Positions 7,983 through 14,673 of a stretch of 64,000 nucleotides of DNA are shown in pieces. The stretch is from Lachnospiraceae bacterium. GTDB lineage: Bacteria; Bacillota; Clostridia; Lachnospirales; Lachnospiraceae. Numbering within the stretch: position 1 is the first letter of the stretch; the number at the start of each line of letters is the position of its first letter. The stretch lies in assembly GCA_017557525.1 (NCBI GenBank), contig JAFYYN010000147.1, positions 1-64,000 on the forward strand, read 5' to 3'. The position numbers and the translations under genes were made by a program. The notes below the pieces were generated by a model, which saw only the letters and a list, made by a program, of their open reading frames with translations, was not told the origin of the DNA and searched no databases.

Positions 7983-9851
7983 TCAAAAACCTACAAATAA
8001 GTATTCCTGAACTGCATTCCTATGTGATTTTGCATCCTTCTGGTTTCCAAAAAAGTATGTATAGTCAATAGGAACAACCTCTACATGAGATTTATATCTT
8101 TCCATAATTTCTACCATTTCTTCCTTGGTAGGCTGACTGTTTGATGAGTATGAAACTATTAAAATGCTATCCTTATATTTCTCAAAAAGACTATCAAACG
8201 CCGCCTCAGCTCCGTCCCTGGATGAGAACGGTGTGGGATATGACTTAAATTTCTTAGTCTTCGTATGATCTTGAAATTCTACACCCTTCCAGTCTCGCGC
8301 CAAACCCTCAATAAAATGATATCTTCGTACATACTCATTGTCTGAAAGCGGCGAATAATATGGCGGATCAATATAGACAAGATCCGGTTTCTCGCCTGGA
8401 ACACTCATCGCGTCTCCCCATATTGAGATATTTGCGCACCCATTATCAAATACCGCATTGTTTACAGCTTCGACATTTTCAAGAAACTGCTGCTCCATTG
8501 AAATCTGCAAATCACGTCTGCCGTCATTATACTTCTCACCCATGCCAACATAAGTAAACAAACCTCTCGGTCTTTTCTTAGTGCATGCTCGAATAAGTGC
8601 AGTCATAGCAATGGAACGTTTATACTCATCTTCCATATTCCATATGTTTGCTCTGAGAGTATCTATAAGCTTGTTGTCATCATCAGAAAAATATAGCCCC
8701 TTAAAGCGCTTCTCCACAAAACGATCCGTCTTTGTCTTTTTTTTCAACAACTCCTTTGCTTCGTCCAGAGGTAGAATAACGGCATTGTTTTCTATCATTG
8801 CTTTGGTAAAGGTTGCAGACATAGCCATATAATCGTTGCTGATAACCTTTTTCCCAAGAGTTTTGAACATATATCCAACAATCCCGGAACCAGAAAACAA
8901 ATCGAGTACAGATTCATATTCAAAATTTTCAGCTACAGCCATAATTTCTGAAAGCAGCTTGCTCTTAGAACCCATGTATCGTGTTGCCGGATACTGCTTA
9001 ACCTGCTCAGGTAGAACTACATCTCCAAGTACAACTTTCCTCGTATCGGGAAAAGCCGTTACAATAGCATCCTCACCGGTTCTCGCATCCCCCTTTGAGG
9101 ATATCGCTCTCTTAGTAGCAACAACATCGATCGTAAAATCACCATATAATTCATGTACAAGCGGATGGTTCGAATTCGTAAGAATCACATAGCATCCCAG
9201 TTTTTGTAATCTCTTGACTTCTTTTGCAAGATTTCTCTGATCTTCTTCATAGAACTGTTCTTTGGTATATCTTTTGAAATCACCCCACTCTGTCACAGGA
9301 ATGTACGGCGGATCAAGAAATATAAAATCACCCGGCTGTGCATATTCGCGAAGCACGTCAAGATAATCCCCACAAACAATCTGTGCATTCTTTAGTATCT
9401 CAGATGCATTATGAAGCAATTCTTCATCACATATCGTTGGATTTTTATAACGTCCGTATGGTGTATTGAATTGTCCCTTTTTATTCACTCTATAAAGGCC
9501 ATTAAAGCAGGTCTTATTCAAATAAAGAGTGCGTGCTGCAGCTTCTTCTGGTAACAATGCGGTCCAATCCAATGCTCTAACTTCATAAAACATTTCTTTT
9601 GTGTTTTCATACGTCTTAAGCTTTTTTATAACCTTGTCAACGGAATTCGCAACCTGTCTATATAGGTTTATAAGCTCAGGATTACTATCGGCAATCACAG
9701 CATTTTCTGGCTGAAGTGCAAGATACAATGCGCCGCCACCAAAGAACGGCTCAATGTATTTTCCAGAATATTCGGGAATACGAGGGAGTAATTCTTTTAG
9801 GAGCTGGCTTTTACCGCCTGCCCATTTCATAATAGGTTTACAACGCTCCAT
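7983..9851 (-). CDS. Fused double Dam-type DNA adenine-N6 methyltransferase of the type IIS system
   Basis: Two complete D12/Dam-type methyltransferase domains lie in one chain of about 622 residues. The first has KWAGGKSQLL, the AdoMet-binding FFGGGALY (about 36-43) and DPPYIP (about 180). The second starts near residue 290 with RYMGSKSKLL, then DLFSGSG (about 317-323) and YIDPPYYSP (about 495). Such fusions, as in M.FokI, methylate the two strands of an asymmetric type IIS site, which fits the AlwI-like nuclease that follows after 11 bases. The ATG at 9851 is chosen because GAGGAGG stands nine bases upstream; an ATG at 9860 touches that site. It overlaps the XRE controller gene by 14 bases, so translation is probably coupled. 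Confidence 0.85.
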   Translation of the reverse strand: MERCKPIMKWAGGKSQLLKELLPRIPEYSGKYIEPFFGGGALYLALQPENAVIADSNPELINLYRQVANSVDKVIKKLKTYENTKEMFYEVRALDWTALLPEEAAARTLYLNKTCFNGLYRVNKKGQFNTPYGRYKNPTICDEELLHNASEILKNAQIVCGDYLDVLREYAQPGDFIFLDPPYIPVTEWGDFKRYTKEQFYEEDQRNLAKEVKRLQKLGCYVILTNSNHPLVHELYGDFTIDVVATKRAISSKGDARTGEDAIVTAFPDTRKVVLGDVVLPEQVKQYPATRYMGSKSKLLSEIMAVAENFEYESVLDLFSGSGIVGYMFKTLGKKVISNDYMAMSATFTKAMIENNAVILPLDEAKELLKKKTKTDRFVEKRFKGLYFSDDDNKLIDTLRANIWNMEDEYKRSIAMTALIRACTKKRPRGLFTYVGMGEKYNDGRRDLQISMEQQFLENVEAVNNAVFDNGCANISIWGDAMSVPGEKPDLVYIDPPYYSPLSDNEYVRRYHFIEGLARDWKGVEFQDHTKTKKFKSYPTPFSSRDGAEAAFDSLFEKYKDSILIVSYSSNSQPTKEEMVEIMERYKSHVEVVPIDYTYFFGNQKDAKSHRNAVQEYLFVGF

Positions 9852-10065
9852 TGTTATCATCCTCCTCGAAGGTCATTTCCATAATATCGTCCAGCTTGCA
9901 ATCAAGAGCTTTACATATCTTTGCAAGCGTGTCAGTTGTAACATTATCACCATGAACAAGTTTATTCATGGTGTAGTGGCTTATCTGAGCCTTCTCTTCA
10001 AGATCTTTCTTTTTCAAATCCTTATCTATCAATAGTTTCCATAGTTTTTTATAGCTTATTTCCAT
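9838..10065 (-). CDS. XRE-family controller (C-protein-like) regulator of the restriction operon
   Basis: A 75-residue protein made almost entirely of a Cro/CI helix-turn-helix: LWKLLIDKDLKKKDLEEKAQ, then ISHYTMNKLVHGD, then VTTDTLAKICKALDCKLDDI, followed by an acidic tail. Small XRE proteins placed first in a restriction-modification operon act as controller proteins that set the order of methylase and nuclease expression. The start at 10065 is five bases after GAGGTG; an ATG directly before it and another at 10083 are worse placed. A sigma-A type promoter lies about 65 bases upstream. It overlaps the methylase start. Whether it activates or represses is not visible. Confidence 0.75.
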   Translation of the reverse strand: MEISYKKLWKLLIDKDLKKKDLEEKAQISHYTMNKLVHGDNVTTDTLAKICKALDCKLDDIMEMTFEEDDNNGAL

Positions 10066-10126
10066 CATTGCACCTCGATACAATACGAATAATCCTTAAA
10101 CAACTCCATATCAGTCCATCCTATAT

Positions 10127-10155
10127 ATGATAGCACAATCCCTCAAAAAAATCAA
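10127..10155 (-). promoter_or_regulatory. Probable promoter of the defence operon
   Basis: On the minus strand TTGATT (10150-10155) and TATCAT (10127-10132) are spaced by 17 bases, about 60 bases before the XRE start. No second good promoter was seen before hamB, so this could drive all five genes through position 1872. Confidence 0.55.
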
Positions 10156-10288
10156 ACAAATGTTAGTCTTAAAAAACAAATATCCGAATATTTTACTGTA
10201 AAAAATCCCATTATATAGTATATGCTGCTCAATGTCCCAAAAAACGGACATAAAGGCAATCGCCCTCATGTCCGCTCTTTCGCTCTTA

Positions 10289-10561
10289 TCACCATTTCCG
10301 TCCATTCATCTGCCACCGGTCATGCCTCTTGATACTTCTCACCGCCTGTCTCAGCGTATTTGCCCTGTTATGCTGGTGGTAGGGATGCCGGTACAGGTGT
10401 TTATGGAACACCACCACTGAACTTGCATCCGGCCACTCGCAGTTGTGGATGTACCAATAATGCCCCGTGTTCCGGGACATTATGGTCACATCGTAATCAT
10501 CCACGGCGATGATATTGAAGTATTCCGGATCAAGGCATTTCAGATCATCGCTGTTAAACAT
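10289..10561 (-). CDS. Small conserved mobile-element protein next to SymE
   Basis: About 90 residues beginning MFNSDDLKCLDPEYFNII, with a tyrosine/histidine-rich middle (TGHYWYIHNCEWP) and a basic end (KRHDRWQMNGRKW). I recognise it only as a protein repeatedly found on Clostridial elements; its function is unknown. The start at 10561 overlaps the SymE-like gene's stop by 8 bases, so the pair is probably translated together. An upstream start at 10588 is possible but lies deep in the SymE gene. The stretch between its stop-proximal end and the XRE promoter (10066-10288) shows no further gene. Base composition is GC-richer than the restriction genes, matching the element backbone. Confidence 0.55.
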   Translation of the reverse strand: MFNSDDLKCLDPEYFNIIAVDDYDVTIMSRNTGHYWYIHNCEWPDASSVVVFHKHLYRHPYHQHNRANTLRQAVRSIKRHDRWQMNGRKW

Positions 10562-10904
10562 TCGCCGCCTCCAATCCGCTTTCAGCAACCATTCCGTATG
10601 TGGGCTGTCTCTCAGCCACGAACCTTGCGTGAAGCTCTTTCTTTTCCTTCAGGAACCGCTCATGCAGTTTCCTTGTCTCTTCTTCCATGAAAGCCTTCTC
10701 TGCTTCCTTCAGTTCTGCCCTTGTGGTATCACGCATGATCACAAGCTTTCCATCCTCGCACTTCACCAGCACGGGATCCCCGATATTGAAGCCCAACTCT
10801 TGAAACCACAATCCCTGGATGCGAAGCATAGGAGCAGTCTTCCTTCCGTAATTCGTAGCCTCGCTCACCGTCAGTTCCCTGTATTCTTTTCTTGCCTTTG
10901 CCAT
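10554..10904 (-). CDS. SymE-family type I toxin-like protein
   Basis: A 116-residue protein whose first half reads YRELTVSEATNYGRKTAPML, then IRQ-like strand IQGLWFQELGFNIGDPVLVK, then CEDGKLVI, the AbrB-like fold of SymE toxins. A glutamate/lysine-rich coiled segment (about 60-100) follows that classic SymE lacks. Family members are SOS-linked RNA- or DNA-affecting toxins in E. coli, normally held down by an antisense RNA; on Firmicute elements their role is not established. ATG at 10904 follows AAAGGAGAG. Upstream lies a terminator-like hairpin with an alternative pairing partner (10965-11050), which may control it. Overlaps the downstream small gene by 8 bases. Confidence 0.65.
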   Translation of the reverse strand: MAKARKEYRELTVSEATNYGRKTAPMLRIQGLWFQELGFNIGDPVLVKCEDGKLVIMRDTTRAELKEAEKAFMEEETRKLHERFLKEKKELHARFVAERQPTYGMVAESGLEAANV

Positions 10905-10964
10905 AGATTTTCTCTCCTTTACTCTGATCGACTCCGGCAGGCACTCAACCGGCATCCGGGAAGG

Positions 10965-11050
10965 CATAAAAAATAGGACATTATCAGCTCTACCCAGTCA
11001 CCGATTAAGTCCTACCTTAACTCCATGTTCTGTTGTCACACGGACATAAT
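10965..11050 (-). promoter_or_regulatory. Candidate attenuator ahead of the SymE-like gene
   Basis: On the minus strand, 11003-11014 (TAGGACTTAATC) pairs with 10974-10985 (GATAATGTCCTA) in a stem with a small internal mismatch, followed by UUUUUU: a terminator-like hairpin. The same left arm can instead pair 8 of 9 bases with ATTATGTCC upstream (11042-11050). The two pairings exclude each other, as in attenuators. It lies 60-150 bases before the SymE start. The signal that would switch it is unknown. Confidence 0.4.
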
Positions 11051-11204
11051 ACGCCCATACGTTTTGCCTTTAAGGCTCTGTCACCCCTCGTGTTATATTA
11101 GTGCAAGAGGTTCATATTTTCAGTTGAAAACGGCGCCGCCCCGCCTGTAAATACCTCGCCAAAGGCATTTTTCTGTAGGACTAAATCAGCCAAAAACCCT
11201 TGAT

Positions 11205-12008
11205 TTATGCGGTCTTTGCTTGACTTGTCACTATAATACCACCATCCCCCGTGGCAGATATCAGCAAAGCCCTGTTTTCTCCGGAATTGATTATCTTTTT
11301 GAGATTGGTGATAAATCCAACCTGCATACTATTCGGCTGAAGCTTATATTTCTCAAGGGATATAGTTTCTTCCTGCTTTGCTATCTCCCGTTGTCTTTTT
11401 ATAATCTTATATTTTTCCAGATACTCATCATAAAATTGTTCGAAATCAACTGCATACTCTGAATTCCACAAATGATTAAATTCATCAATTATCTCTTGTG
11501 CAACTTTGCCATGTTCAGTAGATACAAGCTTTGTATTCCATTCAAAATTGGTTGTAAGTGCACTACCAGTTAAATTAGAACTTCCGATGACTATCCTGTA
11601 TATCTCTTCCTTCTTAAAAATATAACCTTTAGTATGAAATCCTCCACCCTTTTCGGAGTTATACATTTTTAAAGTGATGTTCTTTAATTCATGTATTTCC
11701 TTAAGAGCCTTAGGTTCACTAAAGGTTAAATAATCTGTGGTCAGTATTTGCCCCGGGATATTCCTATTCTCAAGTTCTTTTAAGATCTGTTTTAATGGTA
11801 CAAGCCCCGATTCAGTGATAAATGCAACACTGATCTGAAACTTATCACATTTTGAAAGCTCATCTTCAAGAGAGGATAATACTTTTTTACCCTCTAAATG
11901 ATTATTGGATACAAACTGGGGAAGATAAGCACTTTCCGACACAATGTTTCCATCTATATATGCAGTTTCAAATCCTTTTGTTAATTTGTTAAAGCTTTCG
12001 TTATTCAA
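11205..12008 (-). pseudogene. 5' fragment of a phospholipase-D-nuclease/SF2-helicase gene broken at Walker A
   Basis: The 267 residues begin as a PLD-type nuclease domain: FHTKGYIF (about 124-131) and IGSSNLTGSA (141-150) form the HxK and GSxN motifs. A linker follows, and then the first strand of a helicase, ending LLISATG (about 248-254), where a Walker A sequence GTGKT would follow. The frame instead reads DGGIIVTSQAKTA and stops. Proteins with this order are usually around 1000 residues (SSL2-like helicases with DUF3427), so the gene lost its motor on insertion of the element. Start is a TTG at 12008 with GGGGAT before it. A short leader frame (12043) stops within the start codon. The fragment may still make an inactive or stand-alone PLD protein. 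Confidence 0.75.
11240..11249. other. Probable right attachment junction of the mobile element
   Basis: The helicase reading frame on the minus strand runs ...ISATG and should continue as a Walker A T-G-K-T; instead it passes at about 11246 into DGG and ends 13 codons later. The bases GCCACGGGG on the host side meet GATGGTGG on the element side. The exact crossover base cannot be fixed without the left end. Confidence 0.5.
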
Positions 12009-12026
12009 TATTTATCCCCTTGTAAA

Positions 12027-12043
12027 CTTTTGCCTGTTACCAT
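12027..12043 (-). repeat. M(V)TGK leader repeat, copy A
   Basis: The minus strand reads ATGGTAACAGGCAAAAG, opening a 12-codon frame MVTGKSLQGDKY whose TGA stop overlaps the TTG start of the following PLD fragment. It is a diverged copy of a motif found five times between 12.0 and 17.8 kb. Confidence 0.5.
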
Positions 12044-12074
12044 AATAAACCGCCAATGTAACTTGATTACTCAG

Positions 12075-12698
12075 TTATTTCTTTCCACAGCATTTCTTGT
12101 ATTTTATTCCTGATCCACAAGGGCATGGATCATTAGGGAATATTTTCTTTTTGATTCTTACATATGGATTCCCTTGATTATCGGAGTAATAACTATTGTA
12201 CTTATCAAAATGGTACTCCTTCTTTAACCGTTCAAGGATTTCAAATACCACAGGACATACTGAAGCATTTTGAACTATGCTCAATAGGCTACCCATTCTA
12301 TCCGGACAATCTGTGTAAGGAAAGGCTTTACAGCTGTCCGGTCGATTCTCACCAATAAGACATGATCCATCACTTTGAAGAAAATCACAGGGCGCATTTT
12401 TAGTCTTATATGTATCTTCTTCATTTTCCACCAGATATTCCGATATGAATCTATCCGGTTCCATTTCTAACGATGCTGCAATTTTTTCTACATCTGCTTT
12501 TTTTATTTCTCCATGATATTTTTTGCAACAACGTCTGCAGCCATTGCAATCATATGACGAAAACAACTCCTTATGGAGTTCTAGAAACTGCTGGTCAAGC
12601 TTAGCCGGATCTGCATGCATTTTTAGATATGTCCTAAATGCATAGTTCTCTTCTTCTACCTGCGCAGCTCTATATTCTATTTCTTCCGGTGTTATCAT
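12075..12698 (-). CDS. YkgJ-type cysteine-cluster protein with C-terminal SEC-C motif
   Basis: A soluble 207-residue protein. The cysteine cluster starts with CNGCRRCC (C51, C54, C57, C58), continues with further Cys at the APCDF and GSCLIG segments and at [11 protein letters not shown], which together make the YkgJ/Fli-B-like zinc- or iron-sulfur-binding cluster. The last 20 residues ([19 protein letters not shown]) form a SEC-C metal-binding motif, as found on SecA and many stand-alone proteins. The biological role is unknown. AAGGAG precedes the ATG by five bases. Upstream lies leader repeat copy B; no partner gene is obvious, so it looks like a single-gene unit of the island. Confidence 0.75.
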   Translation of the reverse strand: MITPEEIEYRAAQVEEENYAFRTYLKMHADPAKLDQQFLELHKELFSSYDCNGCRRCCKKYHGEIKKADVEKIAASLEMEPDRFISEYLVENEEDTYKTKNAPCDFLQSDGSCLIGENRPDSCKAFPYTDCPDRMGSLLSIVQNASVCPVVFEILERLKKEYHFDKYNSYYSDNQGNPYVRIKKKIFPNDPCPCGSGIKYKKCCGKK

Positions 12699-12751
12699 AA
12701 CATCTCCTTCGGCATTTCAGTCATATTATCAGATTTCATATCTCTTCTAAC

Positions 12752-12768
12752 CTTTTCCCTGTCACCAT
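12752..12768 (-). repeat. M(V)TGK leader repeat, copy B
   Basis: The minus strand reads ATGGTGACAGGGAAAAG and opens a 10-codon frame MVTGKRLEEI that stops 34 bases before the YkgJ-type gene. It is identical over 17 bases to copy C at 14144. Confidence 0.6.
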
Positions 12769-12775
12769 TAAAAGT

Positions 12776-12928
12776 TTATAAAACGATTTGAGAGGGCATT
12801 TTTGCTACTATTTTCTTGACTGCTCCTTCCTTCTTGTATGCTGCACGGAGCTTTAGTTTTCCATACTGATAAACAGTATTTCTTGTAATATCGGCCAGAT
12901 AATATGTATAAAACTCTTCCCAGCTCAT
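12776..12928 (-). CDS. Small basic protein (50 residues) translationally coupled to the ATPase
   Basis: The frame encodes MSWEEFYTYYLADITRNTVY followed by a lysine-rich half ending in AKMPSQIVL. Its ATG overlaps the TGA stop of the ATPase gene (ATGA), the classic coupling arrangement. It has no recognised domain. It may be a genuine small partner of the ATPase and the DUF4869 protein, or the separated C-terminal part of a longer ATPase, since related ATPases seem longer than the 156-residue protein next door. It is too short to be picked up by length-filtered gene calling. Confidence 0.55.
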   Translation of the reverse strand: MSWEEFYTYYLADITRNTVYQYGKLKLRAAYKKEGAVKKIVAKMPSQIVL

Positions 12929-13395
12929 AAAACGCTCGGGTTGTAAAGCCTGTACATCTCATTATATACTCGTTTATATGTCTTATATTTCTGCGAGCCT
13001 GTTACATTTCTCAGCCCATATATCTCATCTACACTATATGGAAGCATGTTTAGATCATCCCTAGTCACAAGAACGAAATAGTTGTCCGATCCTTTAGTAA
13101 GTTCTGCGAAACGCTTTGTTTTAAGAAATGCTGCTGTTTCATCTATAAATATAATATTACCGTTTAGCGACTGTAACCGTATTTCCCAATCTACAGTAGT
13201 TAAAACAGTACACTTGGCTTCGCATATCAGTGTTATTCCGGACGAGTTTCCATTTGCCTCATGTTCCTGCACCAAACGTATAAGCTCTGTCTTACCTGTA
13301 GCACTATTGCCCTGCAGGACTGTAAAATTTCTCTTAATCGTAAGAAAATAGTGTACTCTGTTATTATATATCTCAATCTCATACCTGCCTGTCAT
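12925..13395 (-). CDS. Small P-loop ATPase paired with the DUF4869 protein
   Basis: A 156-residue P-loop protein: a beta-rich start (MTGRYEIEIYNNRVHYFLTI), Walker A GNSATGKT (about 29-36), and a Walker B-like strand NIIFIDE (about 80-86). Only the N-terminal half of an ABC/AAA fold appears to be present; no signature motif or arginine finger was found. It lies 13 bases after the DUF4869 gene and overlaps the following 50-residue frame by 4 bases. The three genes share a promoter at 13930-13958 and form one unit. Function unknown; the arrangement of a small ATPase with a DUF protein resembles modules of defence or signalling islands, but that is inference. Confidence 0.65.
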   Translation of the reverse strand: MTGRYEIEIYNNRVHYFLTIKRNFTVLQGNSATGKTELIRLVQEHEANGNSSGITLICEAKCTVLTTVDWEIRLQSLNGNIIFIDETAAFLKTKRFAELTKGSDNYFVLVTRDDLNMLPYSVDEIYGLRNVTGSQKYKTYKRVYNEMYRLYNPSVL

Positions 13396-13408
13396 TACAC
13401 ACCGCTTT

Positions 13409-13858
13409 CTATATCAGATGGTTGTCCAAAACTGCTTCATTAAGCTCCTTTAAGTTGTGAACTTCTTTGCTCAGGTTCACAATTTCTATGTTAAATGCTT
13501 CTTTTCCAAAATTCATCAGGTAGCCTAACCGGATGGTTAAATCCTTCTCTTCTGCTATCTTCATTATCCATTTGGCACAGTTATCTCCGCAGGCCGATGC
13601 ATTAAAAATATGTTCAGAATCAAATTTCATCAAGATTAGTGTTTTTACACCACCCGAAAGTCTCTCTGTGGAAATAGGCCCAAGAAACGGGCTGTCTATA
13701 AGTCTAGGCCCCACTACCTCCGATCCATCTATATCCTTAATCATATCTTTTGTCATAGGGTCTACTATCCATTCATCCTCATATGTATTGTTAAAAAAGG
13801 TGTCCGGGTTAAAGATATAATTATCCAGCTCCAAATCACCATAATAAATTTTGAGCAT
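13409..13858 (-). CDS. DUF4869-type protein
   Basis: A 149-residue protein beginning MLKIYYGDLELDNYIFNPDT and containing LIDSPFLGPISTERLSGGVK and ASACGDNCAKWI. I recognise it as DUF4869, a family of unknown function seen mainly in Lachnospiraceae and neighbours, commonly next to a small ATPase as here. It is soluble and has no catalytic motif that I can name; the CGDNC segment could bind metal. The ATG follows AAAGGAGATACGAA. It is the first gene of a three-gene unit with a promoter about 75 bases upstream and an inverted repeat (GATAATG...CATTATC) in the leader that might be an operator. Confidence 0.6.
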   Translation of the reverse strand: MLKIYYGDLELDNYIFNPDTFFNNTYEDEWIVDPMTKDMIKDIDGSEVVGPRLIDSPFLGPISTERLSGGVKTLILMKFDSEHIFNASACGDNCAKWIMKIAEEKDLTIRLGYLMNFGKEAFNIEIVNLSKEVHNLKELNEAVLDNHLI

Positions 13859-13929
13859 TTCGTATCTCCTTTATGTGATAATGCGGCCGTTCGGATGTCA
13901 CATTATCTTTCTTCAAATTTTCTGAAAAT

Positions 13930-13958
13930 ATTGTACCATATTTGCAGCTTCCCCGCAA
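13930..13958 (-). promoter_or_regulatory. Promoter of the DUF4869-ATPase unit
   Basis: TTGCGG (13953-13958) and TACAAT (13930-13935) on the minus strand are 17 bases apart, about 70 bases before the DUF4869 start. The -10 is good, the -35 partial. Confidence 0.5.
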
Positions 13959-13968
13959 CAACAAAATA

Positions 13969-13986
13969 GGCGTGGAATCCCACGCC
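13969..13986 (-). terminator. Intrinsic terminator, GGCGTGG type, copy 1
   Basis: GGCGTGG (13969-13975) and CCACGCC (13980-13986) enclose the 4-base loop AATC, with a T-rich run after it on the minus strand. It lies behind the Uma2 tail fragment and is nearly identical to the hairpin at 16613-16630 behind the intact Uma2 gene. Confidence 0.7.
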
Positions 13987-14029
13987 TTATGCTTTTTGCC
14001 TTATACTTTTTGCCATTTGCAAACTGTTT

Positions 14030-14137
14030 TTATTCCATTAGGAAATCTAGTCTTTTGCAGATTTCCTTAAAGTCCACTTTACATTTGCCATCCCAGATAT
14101 TTACGGGTACAGCATCATCAAAAGTATATTCGATAGG
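14030..14137 (-). pseudogene. 3' fragment of an XRE-Uma2 gene
   Basis: About 36 codons match the C-terminus of the intact Uma2 gene at 16663: IEYTFDDAVPVNIWDGKCKV, then DFKEICKRLDFLME and the stop, with very few changes. The match ends abruptly at about 14137, where leader repeat copy C begins. The same GGCGTGG terminator follows both copies. So this is a duplicated or left-over tail of a Uma2 gene, without start or catalytic core. Confidence 0.8.
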
Positions 14138-14143
14138 GAAAAT

Positions 14144-14160
14144 CTTTTCCCTGTCACCAT
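14144..14160 (-). repeat. M(V)TGK leader repeat, copy C
   Basis: Identical over 17 bases to copy B. Here the leader frame runs straight into the Uma2 tail fragment, out of frame with it, so the junction between repeat and fragment looks like a recombination point. Confidence 0.6.
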
Positions 14161-14213
14161 TAAATTATGCACATCCCATTTAGATTTGTCATTTAACGCG
14201 TAGTTGAAAAATA

Positions 14214-14238
14214 ATGCCGGATTTCGATAATCCGACAT
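14214..14238 (-). terminator. Intrinsic terminator, ATGCCGG type, copy 1
   Basis: ATGCCGGATT (14214-14223) pairs with AATCCGACAT (14229-14238), one mismatch, with UUAUUUUU after it on the minus strand. It follows the ORF6N gene. Related hairpins lie at 15861 and 17659. Confidence 0.75.
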
Positions 14239-14252
14239 TTCTGTTGACACAA

Positions 14253-14672
14253 CTATACTGTCTGAAGCCGGTTCAGAAGATCCGTTACCATGCCAGAATC
14301 TTCAAATAACGATACTTTGCTATGCAGTACACTGGCAAGCATGCTTATTCCCTGCTCTGTGTATGCATAAGGATAGTATCGTCGTCCGCCTCGTCCGCCT
14401 TGATCTTCATTTGAGGTTCCAGATTGGAACCTCAAACCATCAAATTCCTCTTTCGTCAGTTTGAAACGAAAATCTTCCGGAAATCGATCCGCATTACGCG
14501 TTGCCGCCTTATTCAGGTTTTTTGTCTCTACCTGATAAAGCATAGCTAGGTCACTGTCAATCATAACCTGCTTGCCACGAATAACATAAACAAGGCTTCC
14601 TATATCCTTGATTTCCGTCACAACGGGCACTATCTCCTGCCTATTCATCTGCTCTTGTTTTGCATTAGCCAT
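14253..14672 (-). CDS. ORF6N-domain protein, probably truncated
   Basis: About 139 residues. After a short polar start, residues 17-110 carry the ORF6N domain: VYVIRGKQVMIDSDLAMLYQ, then VETKNLNKAATRN, RFPEDFRFKLT, and YAYTEQGISMLASVL. ORF6N is a KilA-N/Bro-type DNA-binding domain of phages and mobile elements. In intact family members the sequence goes on with a helical repeat reading like AIKVSIQIM; here it changes after SVLHS to KVSLFEDSG and ends, so the C-terminus looks replaced or frameshifted. The ATG at 14672 follows AGAGGGATAAA; it is one base after the stop of the upstream Uma2 gene, implying coupling. Role unknown; perhaps a relic of a prophage antirepressor. Confidence 0.7.
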   Translation of the reverse strand: MANAKQEQMNRQEIVPVVTEIKDIGSLVYVIRGKQVMIDSDLAMLYQVETKNLNKAATRNADRFPEDFRFKLTKEEFDGLRFQSGTSNEDQGGRGGRRYYPYAYTEQGISMLASVLHSKVSLFEDSGMVTDLLNRLQTV

Positions 14673-14673
14673 T

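Larger units (their letters stand above)
1..11246. mobile_element. Right part of an integrated mobile element carrying a defence cargo (left end outside window)
   Basis: Small Rrp5-like and sigma-like proteins at the left (1-1132) and a SymE-like toxin with a small partner at the right (10289-10904) are families usually met on integrative elements of Clostridia. Both blocks look richer in GC than the genes between them (about 1.5-10.1 kb), which hold a restriction system and a Hachiman-like pair. At about 11240-11249 a phospholipase-D/helicase reading frame breaks off inside its Walker A codons, which marks the probable right attachment site. No integrase or recombinase is inside the window, so the element type is not determined and the left end lies outside. 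The boundary is inference from gene content and the broken frame. Confidence 0.5.

Noticed and set aside
1..10967. Left region considered as an intact prophage
   Set aside because: No capsid, terminase, portal, tail or lysis genes; contents fit an integrative element with defence cargo.
12768..12962. 64-codon minus-strand frame overlapping the ATPase end
   Set aside because: The frame at 12776-12928 is coupled to the ATPase by an ATGA overlap and has sensible amino acid composition; this one has no ribosome binding site.
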